Shown here in pieces: positions 46,565 to 54,630 of a stretch of 64,000 nucleotides of DNA. The notes beneath the pieces are model-generated. The model made no database searches. It had not been told where the DNA came from and worked only from the letters and a program-made list of their open reading frames with translations. The DNA lies in the NCBI RefSeq assembly GCF_037126175.1, contig NZ_CP146986.1, positions 5,518,501 to 5,582,500 of the forward strand. The letters are read 5' to 3'. The DNA is from Pseudomonas sp. RSB 5.4. Lineage in GTDB: Bacteria; Pseudomonadota; Gammaproteobacteria; Pseudomonadales; Pseudomonadaceae. Position 1 is the first letter of the stretch; every line of letters starts with the position of its first letter. The position numbers and the translations under genes are program-made.

Positions 46565-48163
46565 TTAATCGATACTGACGCCCGAGAACACATTGCGACC
46601 GAAGGGGCTGACCTTGAAGCCTTCAACCCTGGCGCTTAACGGCTGGTTGACCGTCGAGTGGGCGACAGGCGTGATCGGCACTTGCTGCTTGAGCAACTGC
46701 TGCGCCTGTTTGTAGAGCACGGTGCGCTGGTCGCGGTCGGTGACGACCTTGGCCTCTTTGATCAGCTTGTCGTAAGCCGGGTCGCACCACATGGAGTAGT
46801 TGTTGCCGCCAATCGCGTCGCAGCTGTACAGGGTGCCCAGCCAGTTGTCCGGGTCACCGTTGTCGCCGGTCCAGCCGATCAGGCTGATATCGTGCTCGCC
46901 ATTCTTGGTGCGCTTGATGTACTCGCCCCATTCGTAGCTGACGATCTTCACTTTCAGACCGATCTTGGCCCAGTCAGCCTGGAGCATTTCGGCCATCAAT
47001 TTGGCATTCGGGTTGTACGGACGCTGTACCGGCATCGCCCACAGGGTGATCTCGGTGCCTTCCTTGACGCCGGCAGCCTTGAGCAACTCGCGGGCTTTTT
47101 CCGGGTTGTAGGCGGCGTCCTTGATGCTGTCGTCGTAGGACCACTGGGTCGGCGGCATGGCGTTGACCGCCAGCTGTCCGGCGCCTTGATAAACGGCGTT
47201 GAGAATCCCTTGTTTATTCACCGCCATGTCCAGCGCCTGCCGCACTTCGAGCTGGTCGAACGGCTTGTGACGGACGTTGTAGGCGATGTAGCCGAGGTTG
47301 AAACCGGGCTTGGAAATCAGCTGCAGTTTTGGATCGCTCTTCAGCGCTTCAACATCGGCAGGACGCGGATGCAGGGTGATCTGGCATTCGCCGGCCTTGA
47401 GTTTCTGCACGCGTACCGAGGCGTCGGTGTTGATCGCGAAAATCAGGTTCTTCAGCTTGACCCGGCTTGGGTCCCAGTAATGCTCGTTGCCGGTGTAACG
47501 GATGTTCGAGTCTTTCTGATAGCTCTTGAACACGAACGGCCCGGTGCCGACCGGCTTCTGGTTGATGTCGCTCGGCTTGCCTTCGGCCAGCAGCTTGTCA
47601 GCGTATTCGGCGGACAGGATGGCAGCGAAGCTCATGGCGATGTTCTGGATGAACGCGGCGTCGACGCTGTTGAGCGTGAACTCCACGGTCAGCGGCCCGG
47701 TCTTTTCGACCTTGGCGATGTTCTTGTTCAGGCTCATCCCGTTGAAGTACGGGAATTCGGTCGGATAAGCCTTACGGAATGGCTGCGCGGGATCGAGCAT
47801 GCGGTTAAACGTGAACAGCACGTCGTCGGCGTTGAAATCGCGCGTCGGTTTGAAGTACGGCGTTGTATGAAACTTCACACCTTCACGCAGGTGAAAGGTG
47901 TACTTGAGACCATCCTCGGAAATATCCCACTTGGTTGCCAGACCCGGTACGACATTGGTGGCGCCTTTTTCGAACTCGACCAGACGGTTATACAGCGGCT
48001 CGGCGGCGTCGTTATCGGTTGCCGTCGTGTATTGCGCGGTATCGAAACCCGCCGGGCTGCCTTCGGAGCAGAACACCAGACTGTCGCTGGCGGCGTAACT
48101 GGCCGACGTGGCGGCCAACAGGCCGGCGCCCAGCAATGCGGAAAAAACCAAGGTATGGCGCAT
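46565..48163 (-). CDS. Dipeptide ABC transporter substrate-binding protein, dppA3-like
   Basis: A 532-residue periplasmic binding protein, SBP_bac_5 family. The signal peptide ends in ASYAASD. The mature part starts SLVFCSEGSPAGFDTAQYTT and contains YTFHLREGVKFHTTPYFKPT, as in the next gene upstream. The ATG at 48163 follows AGGGAG. It is one of four paralogues here; it sits directly upstream of the porin gene as dppA3 (PA4500) does in PAO1. Confidence 0.92.
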   Translation of the reverse strand: MRHTLVFSALLGAGLLAATSASYAASDSLVFCSEGSPAGFDTAQYTTATDNDAAEPLYNRLVEFEKGATNVVPGLATKWDISEDGLKYTFHLREGVKFHTTPYFKPTRDFNADDVLFTFNRMLDPAQPFRKAYPTEFPYFNGMSLNKNIAKVEKTGPLTVEFTLNSVDAAFIQNIAMSFAAILSAEYADKLLAEGKPSDINQKPVGTGPFVFKSYQKDSNIRYTGNEHYWDPSRVKLKNLIFAINTDASVRVQKLKAGECQITLHPRPADVEALKSDPKLQLISKPGFNLGYIAYNVRHKPFDQLEVRQALDMAVNKQGILNAVYQGAGQLAVNAMPPTQWSYDDSIKDAAYNPEKARELLKAAGVKEGTEITLWAMPVQRPYNPNAKLMAEMLQADWAKIGLKVKIVSYEWGEYIKRTKNGEHDISLIGWTGDNGDPDNWLGTLYSCDAIGGNNYSMWCDPAYDKLIKEAKVVTDRDQRTVLYKQAQQLLKQQVPITPVAHSTVNQPLSARVEGFKVSPFGRNVFSGVSID

Positions 48164-48423
48164 GACGCTCCCTCTTTTTTTAGTGTTGTTCAATGCACCG
48201 CGATCCCGTCCAGGGAAGTTGAGGTTGCATTGAGCTCAATCCAGTACGTACAGCAAGCCGGTGGCCCACGCAGAAACTGGTCAGAGCCCGACGGTAGGGG
48301 CCGTGGGTCTGGCAGTAAATGCGCTGAGTCCTAAAGACTCGTAGGAAAAGGCAACACGTCATGTACCTCCCTGTTAGAGCAGGGTGGAAATGGCTGTAGG
48401 CAAATTCCTGGCTAGTCGGCAGA

Positions 48424-48458
48424 AAAAAACAGCGGCGCCGCCTGAAACGTCGCCGCTG
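48424..48458 (-). terminator. Rho-independent terminator of the second dppA-like gene
   Basis: CAGCGGCG and CGCCGCTG form an 8-bp stem followed on the minus strand by TTTTTTT, a few bases after the stop at 48466. Each dppA copy thus has its own transcription unit or attenuated read-through. The remaining ~260 bases before the next gene start show no gene. Confidence 0.8.
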
Positions 48459-48465
48459 TCTGTTT

Positions 48466-50091
48466 TTAATTGCTGACGCTGACGCCGTAGAAGGAGTTCA
48501 AGCCGAATGGGCTGATCTTGAAGTCCTGCACGTTGGCGCGCATGGGTTGATACACCGTCGAGTGAGCGATAGGTGTCATTGGGACTGCATCTTTGAGGAC
48601 GTGTTGCGCCTGTTTGTACAGTTCGGTGCGCTTGGCCTGGTCGGTAGTGCGCTTGGCTTCCTTGACGAGGCCGTCGAACTTCTTGTCGCACCACTTGGAG
48701 AAGTTGTTGCCGCTGAGCGAGTCGCAGCCGAACAGCACGTTCAGCCAGTTGTCCGGGTCACCATTGTCACCGCTCCAGCCAATGATCATGGCCTGGTTCT
48801 CGCCACCTTTGGAACGCTTGATGTACTCGCCCCACTCGTAGCTGGTGATCTTCACGTTCAGGCCGATCTTCTTCCAGTCGGACTGGAGCATTTCAGCCAT
48901 CAGCTTGGCGTTCGGGTTGTACGGACGCTGAACCGGCATCGCCCACAGAACGATCTCGGTACCTTCCTTGACGCCAGCTTCCTTGAGCAGTTGCTTGGCT
49001 TTTTCAGGATCGTACTTGGCGTCCTTGATGGTGGTGTCGTAGGACCACTGGGTCGGCGGCATGGCGTTGACGGCCAGTTGGCCGGCGCCCTGGTAAACCG
49101 AATCGATGATCTGCGGTTTGTTCACCGCCATGTCCAGCGCCTGACGTACGCGCAGGTCAGCCAGCGGGTTAGGCTCGTTGCTGCCCTTGACCTTGTCCAT
49201 CACGTTGTAGGCGATGTAACCCAGGTTGAAACCGGCCTGGTCAGGCATCTTCAGGGTCTTGTCGGCCTTGAGCGCCGCGAGATCCGCCGGACGCGGGAAC
49301 AGGGTGACCTGGCACTCGTTCTTTTTCAGCTTCTGGATACGTACCGACGGGTCGGTGGTGATGGCGAAGATCAGGTTGTCGATCTTCACGTCTTCAGGCT
49401 TCCAGTAGTCCTTGTTCCCGGTGTAGCGGATGTTGGAGTCTTTCTGGTAACTCTTGAACACGAACGGGCCGGTGCCGATCGGCTTCTGGTTGATGTCGGC
49501 AGCCTTGCCTTCCTTGAGCAACTGGGCAGCGTACTCGGCGGACTGGATCGAGGCGAAGCTCATGGCCATGTTCTGGATGAACGCGGCGTCGACTTCTTTC
49601 AGGGTGAACTTGACGGTGTGGTCGTCGACTTTATCGATCTTGGTGATGTTGGTATCCATCCCCATGTCGGTGAAGTACGGGAATTCGGTCGGGTACGCCT
49701 TACGGAACGGATCATCCTTGTTAATCATGCGATTGAAGGTGAACAGCACGTCGTCGGCGTTGAACTCACGAGTCGGCTTGAAATACGGGGTGGTGTGGAA
49801 CTTGACGCCTTCACGCAGGTGGAAGGTGTAGGTCAGGCCGTCCGGGGAAATGTCCCAGCTGGTGGCCAGGCCAGGAACAACAGCGGTACCGCCGCGCTCG
49901 AACTGGCTCAGACGGTTGAACATGGTTTCTGCTGAGGCGTCGAAGTCGGTTCCGGTGGTGTACTGGCCTGGATCAAAACCGGCCGGGCTCCCTTCGGAGC
50001 AGAACACCAGGTTAGTCGCAGCGGATGCGAATGGTGCGGAGGCTAACAAGCCTGCGCCGACTAAAAACGGAATGACCGCGTGTTTAAGCAT
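48466..50091 (-). CDS. Dipeptide ABC transporter substrate-binding protein, dppA2-like
   Basis: A 541-residue periplasmic binding protein of the SBP_bac_5 family. The signal peptide ends in FASAAT, with NLVFCSEGSPAGFDPGQYTT at the mature start and MDKVKGSNEPNPLADLRVRQ as an insertion not present in the other copies. Start ATG 50091 is preceded by GAGG. It belongs to the same paralogue group as its neighbours and may differ in peptide preference. Confidence 0.92.
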   Translation of the reverse strand: MLKHAVIPFLVGAGLLASAPFASAATNLVFCSEGSPAGFDPGQYTTGTDFDASAETMFNRLSQFERGGTAVVPGLATSWDISPDGLTYTFHLREGVKFHTTPYFKPTREFNADDVLFTFNRMINKDDPFRKAYPTEFPYFTDMGMDTNITKIDKVDDHTVKFTLKEVDAAFIQNMAMSFASIQSAEYAAQLLKEGKAADINQKPIGTGPFVFKSYQKDSNIRYTGNKDYWKPEDVKIDNLIFAITTDPSVRIQKLKKNECQVTLFPRPADLAALKADKTLKMPDQAGFNLGYIAYNVMDKVKGSNEPNPLADLRVRQALDMAVNKPQIIDSVYQGAGQLAVNAMPPTQWSYDTTIKDAKYDPEKAKQLLKEAGVKEGTEIVLWAMPVQRPYNPNAKLMAEMLQSDWKKIGLNVKITSYEWGEYIKRSKGGENQAMIIGWSGDNGDPDNWLNVLFGCDSLSGNNFSKWCDKKFDGLVKEAKRTTDQAKRTELYKQAQHVLKDAVPMTPIAHSTVYQPMRANVQDFKISPFGLNSFYGVSVSN

Positions 50092-50351
50092 GTTGGCCTC
50101 ATGATTTGTTGTCATTTTTTAATATTGAGGTACGACCTCGTGAGTCGTGCCTGCGGATACTTATGCAGGGGCCATACCCAATGCAAGATCCAGAGCGACT
50201 GCCGGCCTCAAAGCGTGGCACGAACGTACCTTAATGTCGCATTTGTATAAGAGTTGACGCATTTGACCGTTTGCGGGCGTTTTTTACGGTGCAAACGAAG
50301 CCCCAAAACGGTGCGCTGGTCACGTTGTGTGCGCCGCTCTGGGGCTCGGTG

Positions 50352-51953
50352 TTACTTATTTATACCCACGCCGTAGAAGGGCGTCAGGCCGAACGGGCTG
50401 ATCTTGAAGCCGGTCACTTCTTTGCGCAGCGGCTGGAACACGGTCGAGTTGGCAATCGGGGTGATCGGCACCTGCTGTTTAAGGATCAGTTGCGCCTGTT
50501 GATACAGTTTTACCCGTTGCGCCTTGTCGGTGGTCACCTTGGCCTGCTGCACCAGTTTGTCGTAGGCCGGATCGCACCACTTGGCGTAGTTACTGCCCTT
50601 GACCGCCGCGCAGCTGTAGAGCACGCCGAGCCAGTTGTCCGGGTCACCGTTGTCACCTGTCCAACCATAGATCATGGCGTCGTGTTCGCCATTTTTCGCG
50701 CGCTTGATGTACTCGCCCCATTCATAGCTGACGATGTTGGCCTTGATCCCGATCTTCTCCCAATCCTGCTGGATCATCTGCGCCGACATCCGCGCGTTCG
50801 GGTTGGAGGCGCGCTGCACGGTCATCGCCCACAGGTTGATGGTGGTACCTGGCGCCACTCCCGCTTCCTTGAGTAATGCCTTGGCTTTCACCGGGTCGTA
50901 CGGCGCGTCCTTGATGTTCGGGTCATACGACCACTGCGCCGGCGGCAAGGCGTTCTGCGCCAGTTGGCCGGCACTCTGGTAGACGGCTTTGATGATCGCC
51001 GGTTTGTCGATGGCCATGTCCAGCGCCTGCCGCACCTTGAGCTGATCCAGTGGCGGGTGAGTGGTGTTGTAGGCGAGGAATCCGAGGTTGAAACCGGCCT
51101 GCTTCAGTACGCGCAGGTTCGGGTCTTGTTCCATCACTTCGATGTCCGCCGGGCGCGGGTAGCCGCTGACCTGGCATTCGCCGGTCTTGAGTTTTTGCAG
51201 GCGTACGGCGGCGTCGGGGGTGATCGAGAAGATCAGGTTGTCGATCTTTACGTCTTCGGGTTTCCAGTAGGCCTTGTTCGCGGCGTAGCGGATTTGTGAG
51301 TCTTTCTGGTAGCGCTTGAACACGAACGGGCCGGTGCCCACCGGTTTCTGGTTGAGGTCGGCGGCTTTGCCTTCCTTTAATAGCTGGGCAGCGTATTCGG
51401 CCGATTGCACCGAGGCGAAGCTCATGGCGAGGTTTTGCACGAACGCGGCGTCGACGTTGTTGAGGTTGAAGCGCACGGTCTGCTCGTCGAGTTTTTCCAC
51501 CGATTTGATCGTGGTGTTCAGGCCCATGTCGGTGAAGTACGGGGATTCGGCGGGGTAGGCCTTGCGAAAGGCGTTGTCCGGGTCGAGCAGGCGCTGAAAG
51601 GTGAACAGCACGTCGTCGGCGTTGAAGTCGCGGGTGGGTTTGAAGTAGTCGGTGGTGTGGAATTTTACGTTTTGGCGCAGGTGGAAGGTGTACTGGAGGC
51701 CGTCCGAGCTTACGTCCCAGTTGGTCGCCAGGCCGGGTTCGACTTCGGTGCCGCCGCGTTTGAATTGGGTGAGGCGGTTGAAGACGGTTTCGGCTGAGGC
51801 GTCGAAGTCGGTGCCGCTGGTGTATTGGCTGGGGTCGAAGCCTGCGGGGCTGGCTTCGGAGCAGTAGACCAGGGTGGTGGCTGCGTTGGCGATTGGGGTT
51901 ATGGCGCTCAGGGCCAGTGTGATCAGGAGTGGTTTGAGGGTGGATCTTTGCAT
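50352..51953 (-). CDS. Dipeptide ABC transporter substrate-binding protein, dppA1-like
   Basis: A 533-residue periplasmic binding protein, SBP_bac_5 family. The signal peptide ends in IANAATT, with LVYCSEASPAGFDPSQYTSG following. It is the most upstream gene of the peptide block on the minus strand. The ~260 bases between it and the next copy hold no gene, only a weak long-loop hairpin (50299-50346). The regulator gene psdR and mdpA, which sit among these genes in PAO1, are absent here. Confidence 0.92.
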   Translation of the reverse strand: MQRSTLKPLLITLALSAITPIANAATTLVYCSEASPAGFDPSQYTSGTDFDASAETVFNRLTQFKRGGTEVEPGLATNWDVSSDGLQYTFHLRQNVKFHTTDYFKPTRDFNADDVLFTFQRLLDPDNAFRKAYPAESPYFTDMGLNTTIKSVEKLDEQTVRFNLNNVDAAFVQNLAMSFASVQSAEYAAQLLKEGKAADLNQKPVGTGPFVFKRYQKDSQIRYAANKAYWKPEDVKIDNLIFSITPDAAVRLQKLKTGECQVSGYPRPADIEVMEQDPNLRVLKQAGFNLGFLAYNTTHPPLDQLKVRQALDMAIDKPAIIKAVYQSAGQLAQNALPPAQWSYDPNIKDAPYDPVKAKALLKEAGVAPGTTINLWAMTVQRASNPNARMSAQMIQQDWEKIGIKANIVSYEWGEYIKRAKNGEHDAMIYGWTGDNGDPDNWLGVLYSCAAVKGSNYAKWCDPAYDKLVQQAKVTTDKAQRVKLYQQAQLILKQQVPITPIANSTVFQPLRKEVTGFKISPFGLTPFYGVGINK

Positions 51954-52072
51954 GTCTGGCCCGTAGGTCTGGAGGTGGTTGTTCCTTGAGGTTAGCGGGG
52001 ATTCGGGGGTGTTCGGAAATATCGTTTTTTGAGGGGATGCGTCTATCTCGGTATATCCAGCGCTGTTTGGGC

Positions 52073-52360
52073 ATATCCGTTTCTTCGGGTGCTGCGGCTT
52101 ATGGTTCCGCCCTTACGGCGGGTCACTTTTTACAAACGCCTAAAAAGTAACCAAAAACGCTTGCTCCTGCGTTCGGCCCGCTCGCTGGGGCTCGGGGTTC
52201 CTTCGCTGCGGGATCGATCCGGGGGCAGCGCCTCCGGTTTGCTTCGCTGCACCTCCTCTCGCTGTGTTTGGCTTCGCCAAACGGTCGCTGCGCTCCCACC
52301 CCCGGATCAATCCCTCCGCTCAGCCTTCCGACGTCGCCCGTGGATCAAGATCAAGAGCTG
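52073..52360. repeat. Interspersed repeat copy 2, uninterrupted
   Basis: The same ~290-bp element that carries the insertion sequence at 34.9 kb, here intact. GGTTCCGCCCTTACGG runs straight into CGGGTCACTTTTT, showing the empty target site with a single CCCTTACGG. Internal short palindromes are frequent. No gene is supportable. Confidence 0.85.
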
Positions 52361-52427
52361 CAGCCGAGCTTGCGCTCATCCTGGAGTGGGGCGGCATGCG
52401 CCGCGTGCGGGTTGTACTTATGTTCCC

Positions 52428-52520
52428 TGTAGGAGCTGCCGCAGGCTGCGATCTTTTGATCTTGATTTTGTGGGAGCTGGCTTGCCAGCGAAGGCGGCCT
52501 GACAGCCGACCGGTCTCTAA
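52428..52520. repeat. Two REP units in direct order
   Basis: TGTAGGAGCTGCCGCAGGCTGCG followed by TGTGGGAGCTGGCTTGCCAGCG and the GGCCTGACAGCCGACCGG tail also seen in the 36.6-37.3 kb array. Confidence 0.75.
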
Positions 52521-52540
52521 TTGACTGGACCCAGTCCCGC

Positions 52541-52632
52541 TGTAGGAGCTGCCGAAGGCTGCGATCTTTTGATCTTGCTTTTGAATTGTGAAAGTCAAAG
52601 TCAAAAGATCGCAGCCTTCGGCAGCTCCTACA
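52541..52632. repeat. REPIN with perfect 32-bp arms
   Basis: The arm starting TGTAGGAGCTGCCGAAGGCT at 52541-52572 is repeated exactly, inverted, at 52601-52632 with a 28-base centre. It belongs to a REP class ending GCGATCTTTTGA. Confidence 0.92.
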
Positions 52633-52749
52633 GTGAGTGGGGTTGTGTTTAAGAATGTGTGAGAAAACCAGAACCTTCCCACAAGGTTTTCAGGTTGTCC
52701 CTCGGACGTCAGCTCTCTAGCCTTGAGCTGTCGCTGAAAACTCAGCGAT

Positions 52750-52965
52750 CGGGCGTGAGAACCCGTAGGAACTGTTAATCCACAATCAGTACCACCATAA
52801 TTGCCGCCGGCATTTCTGCTGCTGCAATGTTCTATGGCGGCTGTGTGCGGGCGGGCTTCGGTCCGGCCGGGCTTGTTCCTACCGGTTTCTCACCCCGCAC
52901 ATTGCTGCCACCACTCCGCCGCGTGAGAACGGCGCGTGAATGGCTATTGATTAGGAACGCTATCA
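52750..52965 (+). promoter_or_regulatory. Structured leader of the DUF6124 gene
   Basis: About 215 bases ahead of the gene. GGCGGCTGTGTGCGGG (52836-52851) can pair with CCCGCACATTGCTGCC (52894-52909). Its first six bases can instead pair with GCCGCC at 52803-52808. CGTGAGAAC occurs at 52754-52762 and again at 52922-52930. Similar leaders seem, from recall, to precede related pseudomonad genes. I do not know a named RNA family for it. Confidence 0.5.
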
Positions 52966-53325
52966 ATGTCCAAGCCTGTCCACGATCCACCCCCAGAAAC
53001 AACCCCACTCACCGAAGCCCTCCACGCCGAAGACCTCGCAAAAAACCGCGAAGCAATCAAACGTGCCCTCGATTTCTACCTCAGCCCCGAATCCGCAAAA
53101 CCACGTCCACCCAGTTCGATGTTCCTCGTCCATCCGGGCATCGACACGGAAAGCCTGCTGGCCCACGCCTGTGAATCCCTGGCCTCGGCCAACACCATGG
53201 CCAGTGATTTCGCCGATCAGCTCAGTCGCCCGCAGCGCAATACGGCGCTGGCGATTCAGCAGATCATCATGCTGGCTGAACTGGCGGTGAACCGGGCGCT
53301 GGATCGGGTGGATCCGCAAGGCTGA
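52966..53325 (+). CDS. DUF6124 family protein
   Basis: A 119-residue soluble protein. It begins with a proline-rich stretch (SKPVHDPPPETTP) and has a helical region (AIKRALDFYLSP). The conserved block SMFLVHPGIDTESLLAHACESLASAN and ALAIQQIIMLAELAVNRAL fits the DUF6124 family of pseudomonads. Function unknown. The start ATG at 52966 has TAGGAACG upstream (weak). It stands alone between REPINs. Confidence 0.75.
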   Translation: MSKPVHDPPPETTPLTEALHAEDLAKNREAIKRALDFYLSPESAKPRPPSSMFLVHPGIDTESLLAHACESLASANTMASDFADQLSRPQRNTALAIQQIIMLAELAVNRALDRVDPQG

Positions 53326-53345
53326 CGACCGCGTTATCGTTCTTC

Positions 53346-53408
53346 GCGAGCAGGCTCGCTCCCACAGAGGAATGCATTCCAAATTGTAGGAGTGAGCCTG
53401 CTCGCGAT
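53346..53408. repeat. REPIN, compact
   Basis: CGCGAGCAGGCTCGCTCCCACA and TGTAGGAGTGAGCCTGCTCGCG face each other over a short centre, so heads of the REPs point inward, unlike most other REPINs here. Confidence 0.8.
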
Positions 53409-53445
53409 GGCGGCGGAACATTCACCACAAAATCCAGGCACAAAA

Positions 53446-53476
53446 AAACCGGCGATCACTTACTGATCGCCGGTTT
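53446..53476 (-). terminator. Rho-independent terminator of the SIMPL-domain gene
   Basis: AAACCGGCGATCA and TGATCGCCGGTTT form a 13-bp perfect stem with a 5-base loop. The minus-strand side runs into TTTTTTTG. Confidence 0.88.
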
Positions 53477-53496
53477 CTCATTCAGCCCACATCAAC

Positions 53497-54216
53497 TCAC
53501 TGCATCAGCACTTCAATCGAGCCATCGGCGGTCAGGCTGACCTGGCTGGTGCCGGCTTCTACTTCCGGCGTGACCGGTGCCGAATCCGCCATGCCGGCGG
53601 CTTTCATCATCATTGGGGCGCGCATGTACGGTTGTGGGTAGCCGTTGCTGTTGAGGTTCAGGTTGACGATTTTGTAGCCCTTGCCGCCCAGTGCATCGGT
53701 GGCCAGTTGCGCGCGGGCCTTGAAGGCGCTGACGGCTTCTTTCAGCAACTTGTCTTCGCTGGCCTTGCGGGTCGGCTCGGCGATGGCGAAGTCCATGCCG
53801 CCCATTTTCAGGTCGGTCAGCAGTTCGCCGGTGAGTTTGGACAGGGCGGCGAAGTCGGCGCTTTCCAGGCGCAGTTCGGCGCGTTCACGCCAGCCGGTGA
53901 TTTTCTGGCCCTTGGTGTCGTAGATCGGGTAGCTGTTGCGGCTGCCCTGACGCAGGGTGATGTCTTTGACTTGCTTGGCCTGGGCCAGTGCCTTGTTCAT
54001 GGTGGTGCTGACGTCGGCGGCGAGTTTGGCCGGGTCGGTGTTTTGCGCTTCGGTGTAGAGCGTCACGATCATCAGGTCGCGGGCCACTTCCTGGCTGACT
54101 TCGGCGCGCAGGGAGATCTGGTTGTAGTGCAGCTCATCGGCGGCCAGCGCCGGAAGGCTGGCGGCGCTGCCGACGGTCAGGGCGAGAAGGGCGGCGCTGC
54201 GGCGAAATGTGTGCAT
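53497..54216 (-). CDS. SIMPL-domain (DUF541) periplasmic protein
   Basis: A 239-residue protein with a signal peptide (ending LPALAADE) and one SIMPL/DUF541 domain spanning the mature part (ISLRAEVSQEVARDLMIVTLYTEAQ to the C-terminus). Members such as E. coli YggE are linked to oxidative stress, but the activity is not settled. The ATG at 54216 has AAGGAG upstream. It lies between the dpp block and roxSR, as PA4495 does in PAO1. Confidence 0.9.
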   Translation of the reverse strand: MHTFRRSAALLALTVGSAASLPALAADELHYNQISLRAEVSQEVARDLMIVTLYTEAQNTDPAKLAADVSTTMNKALAQAKQVKDITLRQGSRNSYPIYDTKGQKITGWRERAELRLESADFAALSKLTGELLTDLKMGGMDFAIAEPTRKASEDKLLKEAVSAFKARAQLATDALGGKGYKIVNLNLNSNGYPQPYMRAPMMMKAAGMADSAPVTPEVEAGTSQVSLTADGSIEVLMQ

Positions 54217-54360
54217 GAAAGCTCCTTGATGAGGGCGCAGGTGCTGGATCGGGGGCCTGCGTGAAACCATCAGACTCTAGCTTCTGCGATCCGGTTCGCC
54301 CAGTTACAACTTCTATACAGATGGCCGGGATCACCGCAGATCCTGAGTCGAGTGCGCTCT

Positions 54361-54493
54361 TGTGGCGAGGGAGCTTGCTCCCGCTGGACTGCGAAGCAGT
54401 CCCAAACCCGGCAACCGTGATCTGCCAGAAATACCGGAGATACCGGATTTACGACTGCTTCGCAGCCGAGCGGGAGCAAGCTCCCTCGCCACA
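54361..54493. repeat. REPIN (GTGGCGAGGGAGCTTGCTC class)
   Basis: TGTGGCGAGGGAGCTTGCTC-CCGCT and its reverse complement ending at 54493 surround a centre with a further GACTGC palindrome. It lies in the 415-base gap before roxS that otherwise holds only the roxS promoter. Confidence 0.88.
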
Positions 54494-54587
54494 GGTGATC
54501 TCGGGCAGCCATGCGGGGTAGACCAATTTTTCGGCAACGCCATGTGGTCATTTGCCGCACTTTCGCCTCTCAAAGGCGTGGCTTGGT

Positions 54588-54593
54588 TATACT
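54588..54593 (+). promoter_or_regulatory. Candidate roxS -10 element
   Basis: TATACT, 38 bases before the roxS ATG. No matching -35 at the usual distance stands out. Confidence 0.4.
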
Positions 54594-54630
54594 CCGTGCG
54601 ATCCGCCTGGAGCGCTCATCAGGAGAGCTC

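Noticed and set aside
48240..48290. Sigma-54 type GG-N10-GC promoter before the third dppA-like gene
   Set aside because: GGGCCACCGGCTTGC (minus strand) fits the minimal GG-N10-GC only, with poor -24 and -12 context; expected by chance in GC-rich DNA.
52250..52330. Short coding frames in the interspersed repeat
   Set aside because: The frames differ between the two copies and are low complexity; no evidence of selection for protein.
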